Below the pieces are notes generated by a model, which saw only the letters and a list, made by a program, of their open reading frames with translations, searched no databases and had not been told where the DNA came from. Below, piece by piece: positions 16,957 through 26,065 of a stretch of 64,000 nucleotides of DNA. Where the stretch lies: positions 563,001 through 627,000 of the forward strand of contig JAWLAG010000002.1 of NCBI GenBank assembly GCA_041395505.1. Reading direction: 5' to 3'. A program made the position numbers and the translations under genes. Each line of letters opens with the position of its first letter. Position 1 is the stretch's first letter. The DNA is from Steroidobacteraceae bacterium. Lineage in GTDB: Bacteria; Pseudomonadota; Gammaproteobacteria; Steroidobacterales; Steroidobacteraceae.

Positions 16957-17631
16957 GTGTCGATCCTGCTCAACGAACATGAAGCCCGGGTCCTCGGCTG
17001 TCTGATGGAAAAATCCGTGCTGACACCGGACCAGTATCCGCTCACGCTCAACTCCCTGACCAATGCCTGCAACCAGAAATCATCGCGCGAGCCTGTCATG
17101 GCAATGGATCCGGGTGAGGCACAGGCGGCTGTGCGCAGTCTTGCGGACAAGCACCTGGTGCACATCGAGGAGAACTTCCGCCGTGGCGTCGAGAAGTACA
17201 AACAACGCTTCTGCAATACGACGTTCAGCGATCTTCAGTTCGACAACGCCGAGTTCGCGATCATTTGCCTCTTGCTGTTGCGTGGACCACAGACGCCCGG
17301 TGAATTGCGCGCACATAGCGGCCGTCTGCACGATTTTGCCGACAATGAAGCAGTGGCGACGACGCTCGATGCACTGCAGAATCGCGGCGGCGAGGCGCTC
17401 ATCGTCAAACTGCCGCGCCGCACCGGCCGCAAGGACAGCGAGTACATGCATCTGCTCTGCGGTCCGGTCGATTTCGCCGCCGAGGCCACCGTCACGACCA
17501 GTCCGCCGGCGACGACCCGCTCAACAACGGGCGAAACGCTGGGCGAGCGAGTCGCGCGGCTCGAGCACGAAGTGCAGTCGCTTCGTGAGCGCATCGACAA
17601 CCTGACCGCGGCCGGACAGGTCGCGGACTGA
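16957..17631 (+). CDS. yceH: YceH family protein (DUF480), two winged-helix domains
   Basis: A 224-residue protein matching YceH over its length: EARVLGCLMEKSVLTPDQYP and LTLNSLTNACNQKSSREPVM in the first winged helix (residues 1-85), then CLLLLRGPQTPGELRAHSGR in the second (about 95-165), and a C-terminal acidic coiled region. The start is GTG at 16957, preceded by GGAGAAGAAGC. The molecular role of YceH is unclear. It is placed 14 bases after the PhoX gene and 3 bases before the export-adaptor gene, so it may share a transcript with either. Confidence 0.92.
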   Translation: MSILLNEHEARVLGCLMEKSVLTPDQYPLTLNSLTNACNQKSSREPVMAMDPGEAQAAVRSLADKHLVHIEENFRRGVEKYKQRFCNTTFSDLQFDNAEFAIICLLLLRGPQTPGELRAHSGRLHDFADNEAVATTLDALQNRGGEALIVKLPRRTGRKDSEYMHLLCGPVDFAAEATVTTSPPATTRSTTGETLGERVARLEHEVQSLRERIDNLTAAGQVAD

Positions 17632-17634
17632 GTC

Positions 17635-18870
17635 ATGAATTCATCCGAGCTTCTCAAGGAAATTCGCATCGATCGCAGCGGCGATGGAAATGACGGCAAC
17701 AGCGCGATGCGCCGCTGGTGGATTCTCGCAGCGCTGGCGGTGCTTGTGGCGCTTGCGCTCGCATTCCTGTTCCTGCGAAAACCCGCCCTGGAGGTCGATG
17801 TCGTGCAGGCCGAGACCGCAACGGCCGACAAAGGCGCAGGCTCGGTGCTGGACGCTACTGGCTATGTGGTCGCGCGCCGGCAAGCAACAGTGTCGGCGAA
17901 AGTGACCGGCAAGGTGAGCGAAGTCCTTATCGAGGAAGGCATGCACGTCAAACAAGGTGACATCATGGCGCGCCTCGACGATGCCGATGCCCGATCACAA
18001 CTCGAACTTGCGAATGCGCAGGTTTTTGCCGCCCGATCGCAGGCGGACGAGATCAGCGCCAATCTCGCGAGCGCGCAGCGCGACCTCAAGCGCCAGGAGG
18101 AACTGACAGAACGCAAACTGACCAGTCTGCAGAATCTCGACGCGGCCCGCACGCTGGTCGATGCGCTCACCGCCCGGCTGCAGAGCCAGCGTCGGCTCGC
18201 GGGCGTCGCCGAAGAGCAGCGCGCCGTTGCGCAGGTGCAGCTGGACAATACCGTGGTCCGCGCACCCTTTGACGGTGTTGTCACCGTCAAGGCCGCGCAG
18301 CCTGGCGAAATGGTCTCGCCGCTGTCCGCAGGTGGCGGATTTACCCGCACGGGGATCGGCACGCTGGTCGACATGAACTCCCTCGAGATCGAGGTCGACG
18401 TCAACGAGAGCTACATCAACCGTGTCCGACCCGGTCAGGCTGTCGAAGCCGTGCTGAATGCATATCCCGACTGGGTCATTCCCGCCGAGGTGATCGCCAT
18501 CATCCCGACCGCCGATCGCGCCAAGGCAACGGTCAAGGTACGCATTGGCCTCAAGATCAGGGACGAACGCCTCGTTCCCGAGATGGGTGTGCGTGTCGCG
18601 TTTCTCCAGGACGCGAATTCGCTCGAGAGCGCGGCGGCCAATCGGCCAGCGGTGCTGGTCCCGGCGTCAGCATTGCGCGATGATGGCGGTACGGACATCG
18701 TATTCATCGTGCGCGACGGCAAGGCCCTGCGCCGCGCGGTCACAGCCGGCACCACCATGCAGGAGCAGAGGCAGATACTCGGCGGGGTGAGTCCGGGAGA
18801 CAAGGTCATAGTGGCGCCTCCCGCCGGGCTGGCGGACGGCACTGCCGTGCGGGTTCGGCAGACCAACTGA
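17635..18870 (+). CDS. HlyD/MacA-type periplasmic adaptor subunit of an ABC export system
   Basis: A 411-residue membrane-fusion protein. One transmembrane helix at residues about 27-48 follows a short cytosolic tail. The biotinyl-lipoyl half motifs are around GYVVARRQATVSAKVTGKV and NTVVRAPFDGVVTVKAAQPG, flanking a coiled-coil hairpin (about 110-200), followed by beta-barrel and membrane-proximal domains. It should bridge inner-membrane permeases to an outer-membrane channel, which is not encoded here. It is the first gene of a four-gene unit running to 21934, all in close succession. Confidence 0.92.
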   Translation: MNSSELLKEIRIDRSGDGNDGNSAMRRWWILAALAVLVALALAFLFLRKPALEVDVVQAETATADKGAGSVLDATGYVVARRQATVSAKVTGKVSEVLIEEGMHVKQGDIMARLDDADARSQLELANAQVFAARSQADEISANLASAQRDLKRQEELTERKLTSLQNLDAARTLVDALTARLQSQRRLAGVAEEQRAVAQVQLDNTVVRAPFDGVVTVKAAQPGEMVSPLSAGGGFTRTGIGTLVDMNSLEIEVDVNESYINRVRPGQAVEAVLNAYPDWVIPAEVIAIIPTADRAKATVKVRIGLKIRDERLVPEMGVRVAFLQDANSLESAAANRPAVLVPASALRDDGGTDIVFIVRDGKALRRAVTAGTTMQEQRQILGGVSPGDKVIVAPPAGLADGTAVRVRQTN

Positions 18871-18887
18871 TAACGATCGAGGACAGC

Positions 18888-19577
18888 ATGACGGAACCCA
18901 TGGTCAAGGTCAGCCACGTCAACAAGGCCTATGCACGTGGCAAGCAGGAGATCGAGGTGCTGCACGATATCAGCCTCGAGATTTCCAAGGGCGATTTCGT
19001 GGCCATGATGGGACCGTCCGGATCGGGCAAGACCACGCTGCTGAACCTCATCGGCGGCCTCGACCAGCCATCCAGCGGCGAGGTCAGCGTCGGCGGTGAG
19101 CGGATCGATCGGCTGCGCGGCAGTGCGCTCGCGCGCTGGCGCGCCGCGAACGTCGGATTCGTGTTCCAGTTCTACAATCTCATGCCGGTGCTCACTGCGC
19201 AGAGCAATGTGGAATTGCCTCTGCTGTTGACGAAGCTGAGCGCCGCACAACGGCGCAAGAACGTGGAGATCGTACTGAGTGTCGTCGGTCTCGCGGACCG
19301 CATGCACCACAAACCGAGCGAATTGTCGGGCGGCCAGGAGCAACGAGTCGCCATTGCGCGTGCGGTCGTCTCCGACCCGCAACTGCTCGTCTGCGACGAA
19401 CCCACCGGTGACCTCGACCGCTCGACTGCGGATGAAATCCTCTCACTCCTTCAGACATTGAACCGGGACCACGGCAAGACCATCATCATGGTCACCCACG
19501 ACCCGAAGGCCGCGGAATACGCAAAGCGCACCTTGCATCTCGACAAGGGCCGCCTTGCGGAGCCTGCGACCGCCTGA
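18888..19577 (+). CDS. ABC transporter ATPase, MacB/LolD type
   Basis: A 229-residue ATPase with Walker A GPSGSGKTT (about residue 43), Q-loop FVFQFYNLMP, signature LSGGQEQRVAIARA, Walker B LLVCDEPTGDLD and a switch His in IMVTHDPKA. It is close to the LolD/MacB-N group that drives FtsX-like permeases by mechanotransmission rather than through a translocation pore. One ATPase probably serves both permeases that follow. SD GAGGACAGC immediately precedes the ATG. Confidence 0.94.
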   Translation: MTEPMVKVSHVNKAYARGKQEIEVLHDISLEISKGDFVAMMGPSGSGKTTLLNLIGGLDQPSSGEVSVGGERIDRLRGSALARWRAANVGFVFQFYNLMPVLTAQSNVELPLLLTKLSAAQRRKNVEIVLSVVGLADRMHHKPSELSGGQEQRVAIARAVVSDPQLLVCDEPTGDLDRSTADEILSLLQTLNRDHGKTIIMVTHDPKAAEYAKRTLHLDKGRLAEPATA

Positions 19578-19585
19578 GTCATCCG

Positions 19586-20743
19586 ATGACGAGAACCGGT
19601 TTCGTAGTTGCCAATCTGTTTCGTCGCAAGACACGCGGCGTGCTCACGCTGCTGTCCGTGATCAGCGCTTTCCTGTTGTTCGGTCTTTTGCAGGCCGTCA
19701 ATGTTCTGTTCAATTCGGCGGCGGATTTCGTCGGTGCGACGCGCCTGGTCACCCAGGCGCGGGTGTCCTTTACGCAGCCGCTGCCGCTCCGGCTGTTGCC
19801 GCAATTGAAGGCCGTGCCGGGCGTCAAGGCGGTAACGCACAATCTCTGGTTCGGCGGCGTTTGGGAGCAGACCAATACGCCTCTGGTGGCCTTCACGGCC
19901 GACCCGGCGGGTTTGCACGAGGTCTATCCCGAGTGGGTCATGCCGGAGTCGCAATGGCAGGCGTTCGCCAATACGCGCACCGGCATGATCGCCGGGCGCA
20001 AGATCGCACAGCAATACGGCTGGAAGGTCGGCCAGAAAATCCCGATGTCCTCGAATATTTACCCCAAGAAGGACGGCAGCAAGGCATGGGCATTCGATCT
20101 GGTCGGAATCTATGATGGCAAGGATGCCCAATGGCAGAGCCAGACCGTGCAGATCTATGTCAACCATGAATACTTCGATGAAGAGAACCAGTTCGGCTCG
20201 GGGCGAACCAACATCTTCGAACTGGTCATCGACGACCCTTCGCAGGCAGCGGACATCGCGCGTCGTGTGGACAAGATGTTCGAGAACTCTCCTGATGAGA
20301 CCAAGACCCAGACCGAGAAGGATTTCAACGTCGGGTTCGTCAAGCAGCTCGGGGATATCGGCCTGATCGTGCGCTGGATACTCTTCGCCGTATTCTTCAC
20401 CTTGCTGCTCGTCGTCGGCAATACCATGGCGCAGAGTGTTCGCGAGCGCATTCCGGAGTTCGCCGTCATGAAAACGCTTGGATTCACCGACCGCGGTGTG
20501 CTGGGCCTCGTGCTCGCCGAAGCGGTGAGCGTCTGCCTGATCGGCGGCTTGATCGGCCTGGCGCTGGCAACGGCTGTCGGGGCAATGATCCAGTCCCAGA
20601 CCGCCAACTTTCCAATCGCGGTCGATGCGACCGTCTGGATTACCGGTCTGGTTGCCGTGCTCGTCATGAGTCTGGCGGTGGGCGTCTTGCCAGCGCTGCG
20701 CGCGCATCGTCTGCGCATCGTGGACGCATTGGCGAATCGATAG
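19586..20743 (+). CDS. FtsX/MacB-type ABC permease (first of two)
   Basis: A 385-residue permease with the four-helix FtsX topology: one N-terminal helix (GVLTLLSVISAFLLFGLLQAV), a large periplasmic domain (about 45-255) and three C-terminal helices in IVRWILFAVFFTLLLVVGN, GLVLAEAVSVCLIGGLIGLA and WITGLVAVLVMSLAVGVLPA. The C-terminal part shows the FtsX fold (RERIPEFAVMKTLGFTDRGV). It probably pairs with the following permease as a heterodimer. The transported substrate is unknown. Confidence 0.9.
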   Translation: MTRTGFVVANLFRRKTRGVLTLLSVISAFLLFGLLQAVNVLFNSAADFVGATRLVTQARVSFTQPLPLRLLPQLKAVPGVKAVTHNLWFGGVWEQTNTPLVAFTADPAGLHEVYPEWVMPESQWQAFANTRTGMIAGRKIAQQYGWKVGQKIPMSSNIYPKKDGSKAWAFDLVGIYDGKDAQWQSQTVQIYVNHEYFDEENQFGSGRTNIFELVIDDPSQAADIARRVDKMFENSPDETKTQTEKDFNVGFVKQLGDIGLIVRWILFAVFFTLLLVVGNTMAQSVRERIPEFAVMKTLGFTDRGVLGLVLAEAVSVCLIGGLIGLALATAVGAMIQSQTANFPIAVDATVWITGLVAVLVMSLAVGVLPALRAHRLRIVDALANR

Positions 20744-20755
20744 GCTCGGCGTCGC

Positions 20756-21934
20756 ATGTTCAAGGAGACATCCGCAATCGTCGGCATCAATCTGCGCAGC
20801 ATCCCGCAGCGCTGGGTGCCGTCGCTGGTCATCGTCGTGGGTCTGGCCGGTGTCGTCGCGGTCTTCACCGCCCTGCTCGCCATGGCCGAGGGTTTTCGCG
20901 CGACCGTGGCCGCGACGGGTCGCAATGACGTCGCCATAGTCCTGCGCGGCGGCTCCAGCGCGGAACTGAATTCCGGACTGACGCGGGAAGCCGCCCAACT
21001 GATCGCCCAGGGGCCGGGGATACGCCGCGATAGCGACAACAAGCCGATCGTTTCAGCCGAGCTCATCGTCATCGCGGAACTCCTCAAGCGTGACGTCGAC
21101 AGCAGCGCAAATATCACGGTACGCGGTGTGCATCCACGCAATGGTTTCCTGCTGCGACCCAACCTCAAGATCACCGACGGCCGCGCCTTCGAACCCGGCC
21201 TGCGCGAATTGGTGGTGGGACGTGGCGTCACGCAGCAGTTCGACGGCGCGCAGCTCGGCGAAACAGTGCGCATGCGAGGTTCGGATTGGCGCATCGTGGG
21301 TATTTTCGATTCCCACGATGGCCACGACAGCGAGTTGTGGGCGGATGCCGACGTCGCGCAGTCGACATTCGCGCGACAGGGTTATAGCTCCGTTTCGGCC
21401 CTGCTCGAGACTCCGGCAAGCCTCAAGGGCCTTGCCGATGCGCTCAACCGCGATCCCCGCCTGGCCGTCGACGTCGAACGCGAGGTCGATTACTACAGCG
21501 CCCAGACCAAGCAGTTTCGCGCAACCATCGGCGTCCTCGCCGGCGTGGTGACGCTCATCATGGGGCTCGGCGCAGTATTTGCCGCGCTCAATACCATGTA
21601 TGCCGCGGTCGCAGCGCGCGCGCGCGAGATCGCCACCTTGCGTGCCATCGGTTTTGGTGGGCTGCCCGTCGTGACCTCGGTCCTCCTCGAGGCGCTGCTG
21701 CTGTCACTCATCGGCGGCGCCATCGGCGCGGCGATTGCCTATGTGCTTTTCAACAACGTGACGGCATCCACCCTCGGCAGCAGCTTCACGCAGATCGTGT
21801 TCAGTTTCAGGGTAACGCCGGGGCTCGTGCTGCGTGGGCTGATGATCGCGGTGATTGTCGGCATGGTCGGCGGCCTGCTGCCAGCTATCCGCGCCGCCAG
21901 GCTTCCGGTGACGACCGCACTGCGCGCGCTTTAG
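20756..21934 (+). CDS. FtsX/MacB-type ABC permease (second of two)
   Basis: A 392-residue permease with the same topology as its neighbour: N-terminal helix (WVPSLVIVVGLAGVVAVFTA), periplasmic domain about 45-265, three C-terminal helices (IGVLAGVVTLIMGLGAVFAA, VVTSVLLEALLLSLIGGAIG, LVLRGLMIAVIVGMVGGLL) and the FtsX hallmark ARAREIATLRAIGFGGLPVV. It starts 12 bases after the first permease. The pair plus ATPase and adaptor forms a type VII ABC exporter of the DevBCA/MacAB kind with split permeases. No outer-membrane partner is nearby. Confidence 0.9.
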   Translation: MFKETSAIVGINLRSIPQRWVPSLVIVVGLAGVVAVFTALLAMAEGFRATVAATGRNDVAIVLRGGSSAELNSGLTREAAQLIAQGPGIRRDSDNKPIVSAELIVIAELLKRDVDSSANITVRGVHPRNGFLLRPNLKITDGRAFEPGLRELVVGRGVTQQFDGAQLGETVRMRGSDWRIVGIFDSHDGHDSELWADADVAQSTFARQGYSSVSALLETPASLKGLADALNRDPRLAVDVEREVDYYSAQTKQFRATIGVLAGVVTLIMGLGAVFAALNTMYAAVAARAREIATLRAIGFGGLPVVTSVLLEALLLSLIGGAIGAAIAYVLFNNVTASTLGSSFTQIVFSFRVTPGLVLRGLMIAVIVGMVGGLLPAIRAARLPVTTALRAL

Positions 21935-22044
21935 GAAAACTTCGCAGCGATTACTACGGCGCGGTATCGACGTTCGTCCCGTGTCACTTGCATTGCGCCC
22001 GCGCGTTGGCAATGCTTCGTTGCATCGACGACTGGAGGCTCATC

Positions 22045-22596
22045 ATGCGGCCATCGATTTCCTCCGCAACGCTGGCGCTCATCGCCCTGGGTTTCGCTGC
22101 TTTGGCTCATCCGCAGAGTCCGCCCACGCCCGAAAAGCGCTGTCAGGACCCGGTATTTCACCAGTTCGATTTCTGGCTGGGAGACTGGGACGTCTCCACC
22201 CCGGAGGGCGAACTCGCGGGCCATAACAGTATTTCCCGCGAGGAATACGGCTGCCTGCTCGTCGAGCACTGGACTTCCGCCAATGGTGTCACCGGCCAGA
22301 GCTACAACTTCGTCGACCGCGTTACGGGCCGTTGGCGTCAGATCTGGGTATCGGCTGGCGCGACCATCGATTACCAGGGTGGACTCGATGACCGGGGCCG
22401 CATGCGGCTCGAGGGAACGATCGGTTATCCGCCGGACAATCCGGCGAATGGCGCGCGCTTTCGCGGTACCTGGACGGCGAACGACGACGGCAGCGTCAGG
22501 CAGCACTTCGAACAATTCGATGCGGCAAAGGGTGAATGGACCGATTGGTTCGTCGGCATTTACCGCAAGCGCGACCCGTCATCGGCGCCGCGATAA
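22045..22596 (+). CDS. Exported DUF1579-like protein
   Basis: A 183-residue protein with a signal peptide (SSATLALIALGFAALAHPQ) and a lipocalin-like beta-rich body whose opening FHQFDFWLGDWDVSTPEG is typical of DUF1579 and related secreted proteins. The ATG at 22045 was chosen because TGGAGG lies 7-12 bases upstream; an upstream frame would add 19 non-signal residues. A ligand-binding role is possible but unproven. Its 3' end overlaps the convergent MFS gene by 37 bases, so both C-termini share DNA. Confidence 0.82.
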   Translation: MRPSISSATLALIALGFAALAHPQSPPTPEKRCQDPVFHQFDFWLGDWDVSTPEGELAGHNSISREEYGCLLVEHWTSANGVTGQSYNFVDRVTGRWRQIWVSAGATIDYQGGLDDRGRMRLEGTIGYPPDNPANGARFRGTWTANDDGSVRQHFEQFDAAKGEWTDWFVGIYRKRDPSSAPR

Positions 22597-23804
22597 GCAT
22601 CGGGGTAGCGTCCCAGCAGCAGGAACAGCAGCGCGACCCCGAGTATGCACGACGCAACGATCCGCAATCCCGGCGTATAGCTGCCGGTCCAGTCGCGCAT
22701 CGCCGCAAACGCCGGCACCAGCACGCCCGGTCCCAACGCGAAAGCAACGAACAAGGCGCCATAGATGCGACCGAATTCGCGCACCCCGAAATAGCGCGAC
22801 GCCATGTAGGCCATGAGATCCACCTCGGCTCCTGCGGCGAGGCCGGCCAGTACGATCAGGCCAACCGTAACGACCAGTGGTTGTGGCGCGCCACTCAATA
22901 GCCAGAGTCCAAGCGCCGAGGGCAGGAAAAAGCTGAACGCCACGGCGGGTGCCCAATAGCGATCCACCAGCATGCCGACGCCAATGCGGCCGATGATCAC
23001 CGCGAGGCCAAATGAGCCGGCTATCGATGCCGCACTGACCGGCGCGAAGCCCTTCTCGATGAGGATGGGTGGAAAATTGTTGAGCACTCCGGTAATTGCG
23101 CCGGAGTAGGCGAAGAAGCCGACGCACATGATCCAGAACCGATAGTCGCGCATGGCCGCAAGCAGGCTGTGTCCGGCAACCGCGCGCCGTTCGACACCAC
23201 CGCGTTGCGGTGAATCGTGCAGCCACAGGAAGCTCGCTGGCAGAGCAAGGCACAGGGGAAGCGCCGCGATCGCGTAATAGCCAACGCGCCAGCCGTGATG
23301 TTCGACGACCCAGGCGAAATACGGCTGGAAGACGAAACTCGCGACACCGGTGCCTGACAGCGCGATGCCCAGCGCAAGCCCGCGGTTGCGATCGAAGCGT
23401 GCCGCGAGCAATCGCGTGAAGGGCACCGCCAGCGTACCGCCGGAGGCGAAGGCCATCAGGAAGTAGATGAGGTAGAAGTCGGTCAGCGATTGCGTGAGCG
23501 CGCCGAGCAGGATCAGGCCGATTCCAAAGCTCGCCTGCGAAATCAGCACCGGAATGCGCGCCCCGATCCTGTCGACGAGAATGCCGATCACGATCGACAT
23601 GATCACCACGGCGACCGTCACCACCGGCTGGACGGTCATGATTTCCTGTGTGCTCCAGCCGAACTGCGCCTGGAGCGGCTTGAGCACGACACCAATCGAA
23701 TAGGGCAGCCCCAGCGTCGCAATGCCGCAGGCCAACCCGAGCACGCTTGCGATCAGCGGGCCGATCTGGCCCGCGAATTCACTTCGCGCGGGTGGGCTCG
23801 GCAT
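22560..23804 (-). CDS. MFS transporter (oxalate/formate antiporter-like group)
   Basis: A 414-residue twelve-helix transporter. The N-half loop motif between helices 2 and 3 is GILVDRIGARIPVLIS, and helix 4 contains the conserved GGTLAVPFTRLLAARFDRNRG stretch, close to the YhjX/OxlT-like MFS_1 proteins. The substrate cannot be assigned. The ATG at 23804 lies within the flotillin gene (26-base overlap); GTG at 23810 is an alternative start. The 3' end overlaps the DUF1579-like gene convergently by 37 bases. Confidence 0.88.
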   Translation of the reverse strand: MPSPPARSEFAGQIGPLIASVLGLACGIATLGLPYSIGVVLKPLQAQFGWSTQEIMTVQPVVTVAVVIMSIVIGILVDRIGARIPVLISQASFGIGLILLGALTQSLTDFYLIYFLMAFASGGTLAVPFTRLLAARFDRNRGLALGIALSGTGVASFVFQPYFAWVVEHHGWRVGYYAIAALPLCLALPASFLWLHDSPQRGGVERRAVAGHSLLAAMRDYRFWIMCVGFFAYSGAITGVLNNFPPILIEKGFAPVSAASIAGSFGLAVIIGRIGVGMLVDRYWAPAVAFSFFLPSALGLWLLSGAPQPLVVTVGLIVLAGLAAGAEVDLMAYMASRYFGVREFGRIYGALFVAFALGPGVLVPAFAAMRDWTGSYTPGLRIVASCILGVALLFLLLGRYPDAYRGADDGSRLR

Positions 23805-25332
23805 CGCCACGCGGCGGCTCAGCGGGCTTCATGTCACCGAGATACTTCGGCAGTTCGATGCCGGCCATCGCGGCAACGTCATGCAACGGTGGCAGGCTCT
23901 TGATCAGGCCCGCCAGAAAATTCGCCGTATTGCTGCCATTGCCGGCCGCGGCCGAGTCCCACACCGTGACCTTGTCGATCTTGATGCTCTTGATCGCTTC
24001 GACCTGCATGGCAACGATCTGTTCGATCTTCTCCGTCATGAGGAGCGTTGCGGCCGCTCGCGCATCGTTGTTCGCGCTTTGCACCAATGATTGATAACCG
24101 TGGGCCTTGGCGGACAGCACCTGCTGTACGCCACGGGCCTCGGCTTCGTATTTCATCAGGATGGCATCCGCTTCGCCCTTGGCGTGACGCCGTATCCGCT
24201 CGGCTTCCGCTTCGGCCGAAATTTCCACCTTCTGCTTTTCGATTTCCTGGCGAACGACCTCAGCTGCCGTCAGCCGTTGCTGTTCCGCCTTGGCCTGTGC
24301 TTTCTGGATCTCGACTTCCGCCTCGAAGTGGGCAACCTGGCCGCGTCGATTGGCTTCCGCCTGCTGCACCGACAGTTCGGCATTCGCGCGGGCGATGTTC
24401 GCCTTGGCGGTATTCTCGCCCGAAATCGCCTCCGCCTCCTGCCCCTCGACGTATACGCGTCTTTCGGCCTCGGCTTTTTTCTTGCCCTTCTCCGCCGTCG
24501 CCTCGTTCTCGGCAACCTTGATGGCCATGTCGCGATTGGCCGCTGCTTCGCCGATGGTTGCCAGCGTCTCCTGCTGTTGCACGTAGACGCGACGATCGGC
24601 TTCCGCCTGTTTCTGGCCCTTGTCGGATTCGGCAACGTTCTGCGCAACGCGGATGGACTTCTCGCGCACTGCTTCCGCCTCGCCTATCGAACCCTTCTTG
24701 TCCTGCTCGGCGACGTCGATCTTCGCCTGGTTGATGGCCTCCGAAGCCGCCTTCTTGCCGATGCTCTCGATGTAACCGGATTCGTCGGTGATGTCGGTGA
24801 CATTGACGTTGATGAGGTACAGACCGACTTTGTTGAGCTCTGGCGCCACATTGCGGCGGATGGCGTCGAGGAATTTTTCGCGATCCTGATTGATCTGCTC
24901 GATGGTCAGCGACGCGACCGTAAGGCGCAGCTGACCGAAGATGATCTCCTTGGCCATGCTCTCTATTGCATCCTGATCGAGGTTCAGCATGCGCTCCGCG
25001 GCATTGTTCATGATGGCGGGTTCTGTGCTGATGCCGACCGTGAAGGTGCAAGGCACGTTGATGCGAATGTTCTGCAGCGATAGCGCCTTGGTGAGCGGGA
25101 TGCCGATGGTCATCGGCGTAAGGCTCATGTAGGTGTAATCCTGGATCAACGGCCAGATAAAGGCGCCTCCGCCATGAATACAGCGTGCCGACTGGCCCGC
25201 TCCGACCTTGCCGTAGACGACCAGGATCTTGTCCGACGGGCAGCGCTTGTAACGCGCGGCCAGGAAGGTGATCGAAACGATCACCAGCAGGAACAACGCA
25301 ATTATAGGTAACAGTGATTCGGCGAGCGGCAT
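23779..25332 (-). CDS. Flotillin-like (SPFH/PHB) membrane scaffold protein
   Basis: A 517-residue protein: N-terminal membrane anchor (IALFLLVIVSITFLAARY), SPFH domain (about 30-190, including GKVGAGQSARCIHGGGAFIW) and a long Ala/Glu/Lys-rich coiled coil (about 195-400) with the EA repeats typical of flotillins (AEADRRVYVQQQ and AEAERRVYVEGQ). It should oligomerise at the inner-membrane inner face and organise membrane microdomains. TGAGGTAA precedes the ATG. The NfeD-like gene lies 35 bases upstream on the same strand, the usual flotillin-NfeD pairing. Confidence 0.95.
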   Translation of the reverse strand: MPLAESLLPIIALFLLVIVSITFLAARYKRCPSDKILVVYGKVGAGQSARCIHGGGAFIWPLIQDYTYMSLTPMTIGIPLTKALSLQNIRINVPCTFTVGISTEPAIMNNAAERMLNLDQDAIESMAKEIIFGQLRLTVASLTIEQINQDREKFLDAIRRNVAPELNKVGLYLINVNVTDITDESGYIESIGKKAASEAINQAKIDVAEQDKKGSIGEAEAVREKSIRVAQNVAESDKGQKQAEADRRVYVQQQETLATIGEAAANRDMAIKVAENEATAEKGKKKAEAERRVYVEGQEAEAISGENTAKANIARANAELSVQQAEANRRGQVAHFEAEVEIQKAQAKAEQQRLTAAEVVRQEIEKQKVEISAEAEAERIRRHAKGEADAILMKYEAEARGVQQVLSAKAHGYQSLVQSANNDARAAATLLMTEKIEQIVAMQVEAIKSIKIDKVTVWDSAAAGNGSNTANFLAGLIKSLPPLHDVAAMAGIELPKYLGDMKPAEPPRGDAEPTRAK

Positions 25333-25367
25333 GGTATTTACCTCAGTGGCAGGGACACCGTGATTGA

Positions 25368-25925
25368 TCAGTCAAGCGGTACAACGACGAGCTTGCCAGC
25401 CGCTATTCGTTCGACCCGCACACGCGTACCGGACGTCAGGGTCGTGTCGGTTGCGCTTACTGCCTCGTACTCCCGCAGCCGATTGGCGACCAGGATCTGC
25501 ACACTGCCGCCCGCTCTGGTTACGTTGGTATAGGCCGTACCCTCGGCGCCTACGGCGTCGCTCATCGCGACCGTACCGCTCGATTGCAGCCGCAACATGC
25601 CGAGGAAGATCCGCTGCATCAGCCATACCGATGCGAGACCCGCGCCAATTGCCAGAATGATGGCCGCCAATACGCCCCAGGTGGTGTTGCGGTAGAGCGC
25701 GAAACCAACCAGGCCGAACATGGTGAGAAACGATGACAGCCCCTGGATCGTCAGGAACTGGAAGCCGGAATCGCTGGAAAGATGGGGCGCGTCGAAATCC
25801 GATCCGTCGTGATCGAGCCCCGCGATCGCGAGCAACACCCGCGTCAGGAGCATGACGCCGCCAACGATCGCGCAACCCAGGAACAGCTTCTCTACGGAAT
25901 CAAACTGCTGAAACCAGGCCCACAT
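25368..25925 (-). CDS. NfeD-like membrane protein (YuaF/YqiJ type), flotillin partner
   Basis: A 185-residue protein with three membrane segments (LFLGCAIVGGVMLLTRVLLA, FLTMFGLVGFALYR, GVLAAIILAIGAGLASVWLM) and a C-terminal OB-fold (about 125-185) beginning AVGAEGTAYTNVTRAGGSVQ, as in short NfeD homologues lacking the ClpP-like protease part. The ATG at 25925 is preceded by GAGGAG. In Bacillus the equivalent YuaF works with flotillin YuaG; the arrangement here implies the same. It is 140 bases after the hrpB stop. Confidence 0.9.
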   Translation of the reverse strand: MWAWFQQFDSVEKLFLGCAIVGGVMLLTRVLLAIAGLDHDGSDFDAPHLSSDSGFQFLTIQGLSSFLTMFGLVGFALYRNTTWGVLAAIILAIGAGLASVWLMQRIFLGMLRLQSSGTVAMSDAVGAEGTAYTNVTRAGGSVQILVANRLREYEAVSATDTTLTSGTRVRVERIAAGKLVVVPLD

Positions 25926-26065
25926 CTTGGACTCCTCAGGAGGACAGGCTGCGGCTTCGCTGCGCGCGGCAATCCGTTGTTGTTCAATTGTACCGAGGCC
26001 TGCCGACAACAGTAGCCGTCGCCGGGCGCAACCGCAAGAGCCTCACGGCCAGGCGATCGCAGCAC

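Noticed and set aside
19451..20998. Long open frame (515 codons) on the minus strand opposite the first ABC permease gene
   Set aside because: Its translation is rich in Asp, His, Arg and Gln with no family resemblance, while the plus-strand frame is a clear FtsX-type permease; it is a GC-rich antisense shadow.
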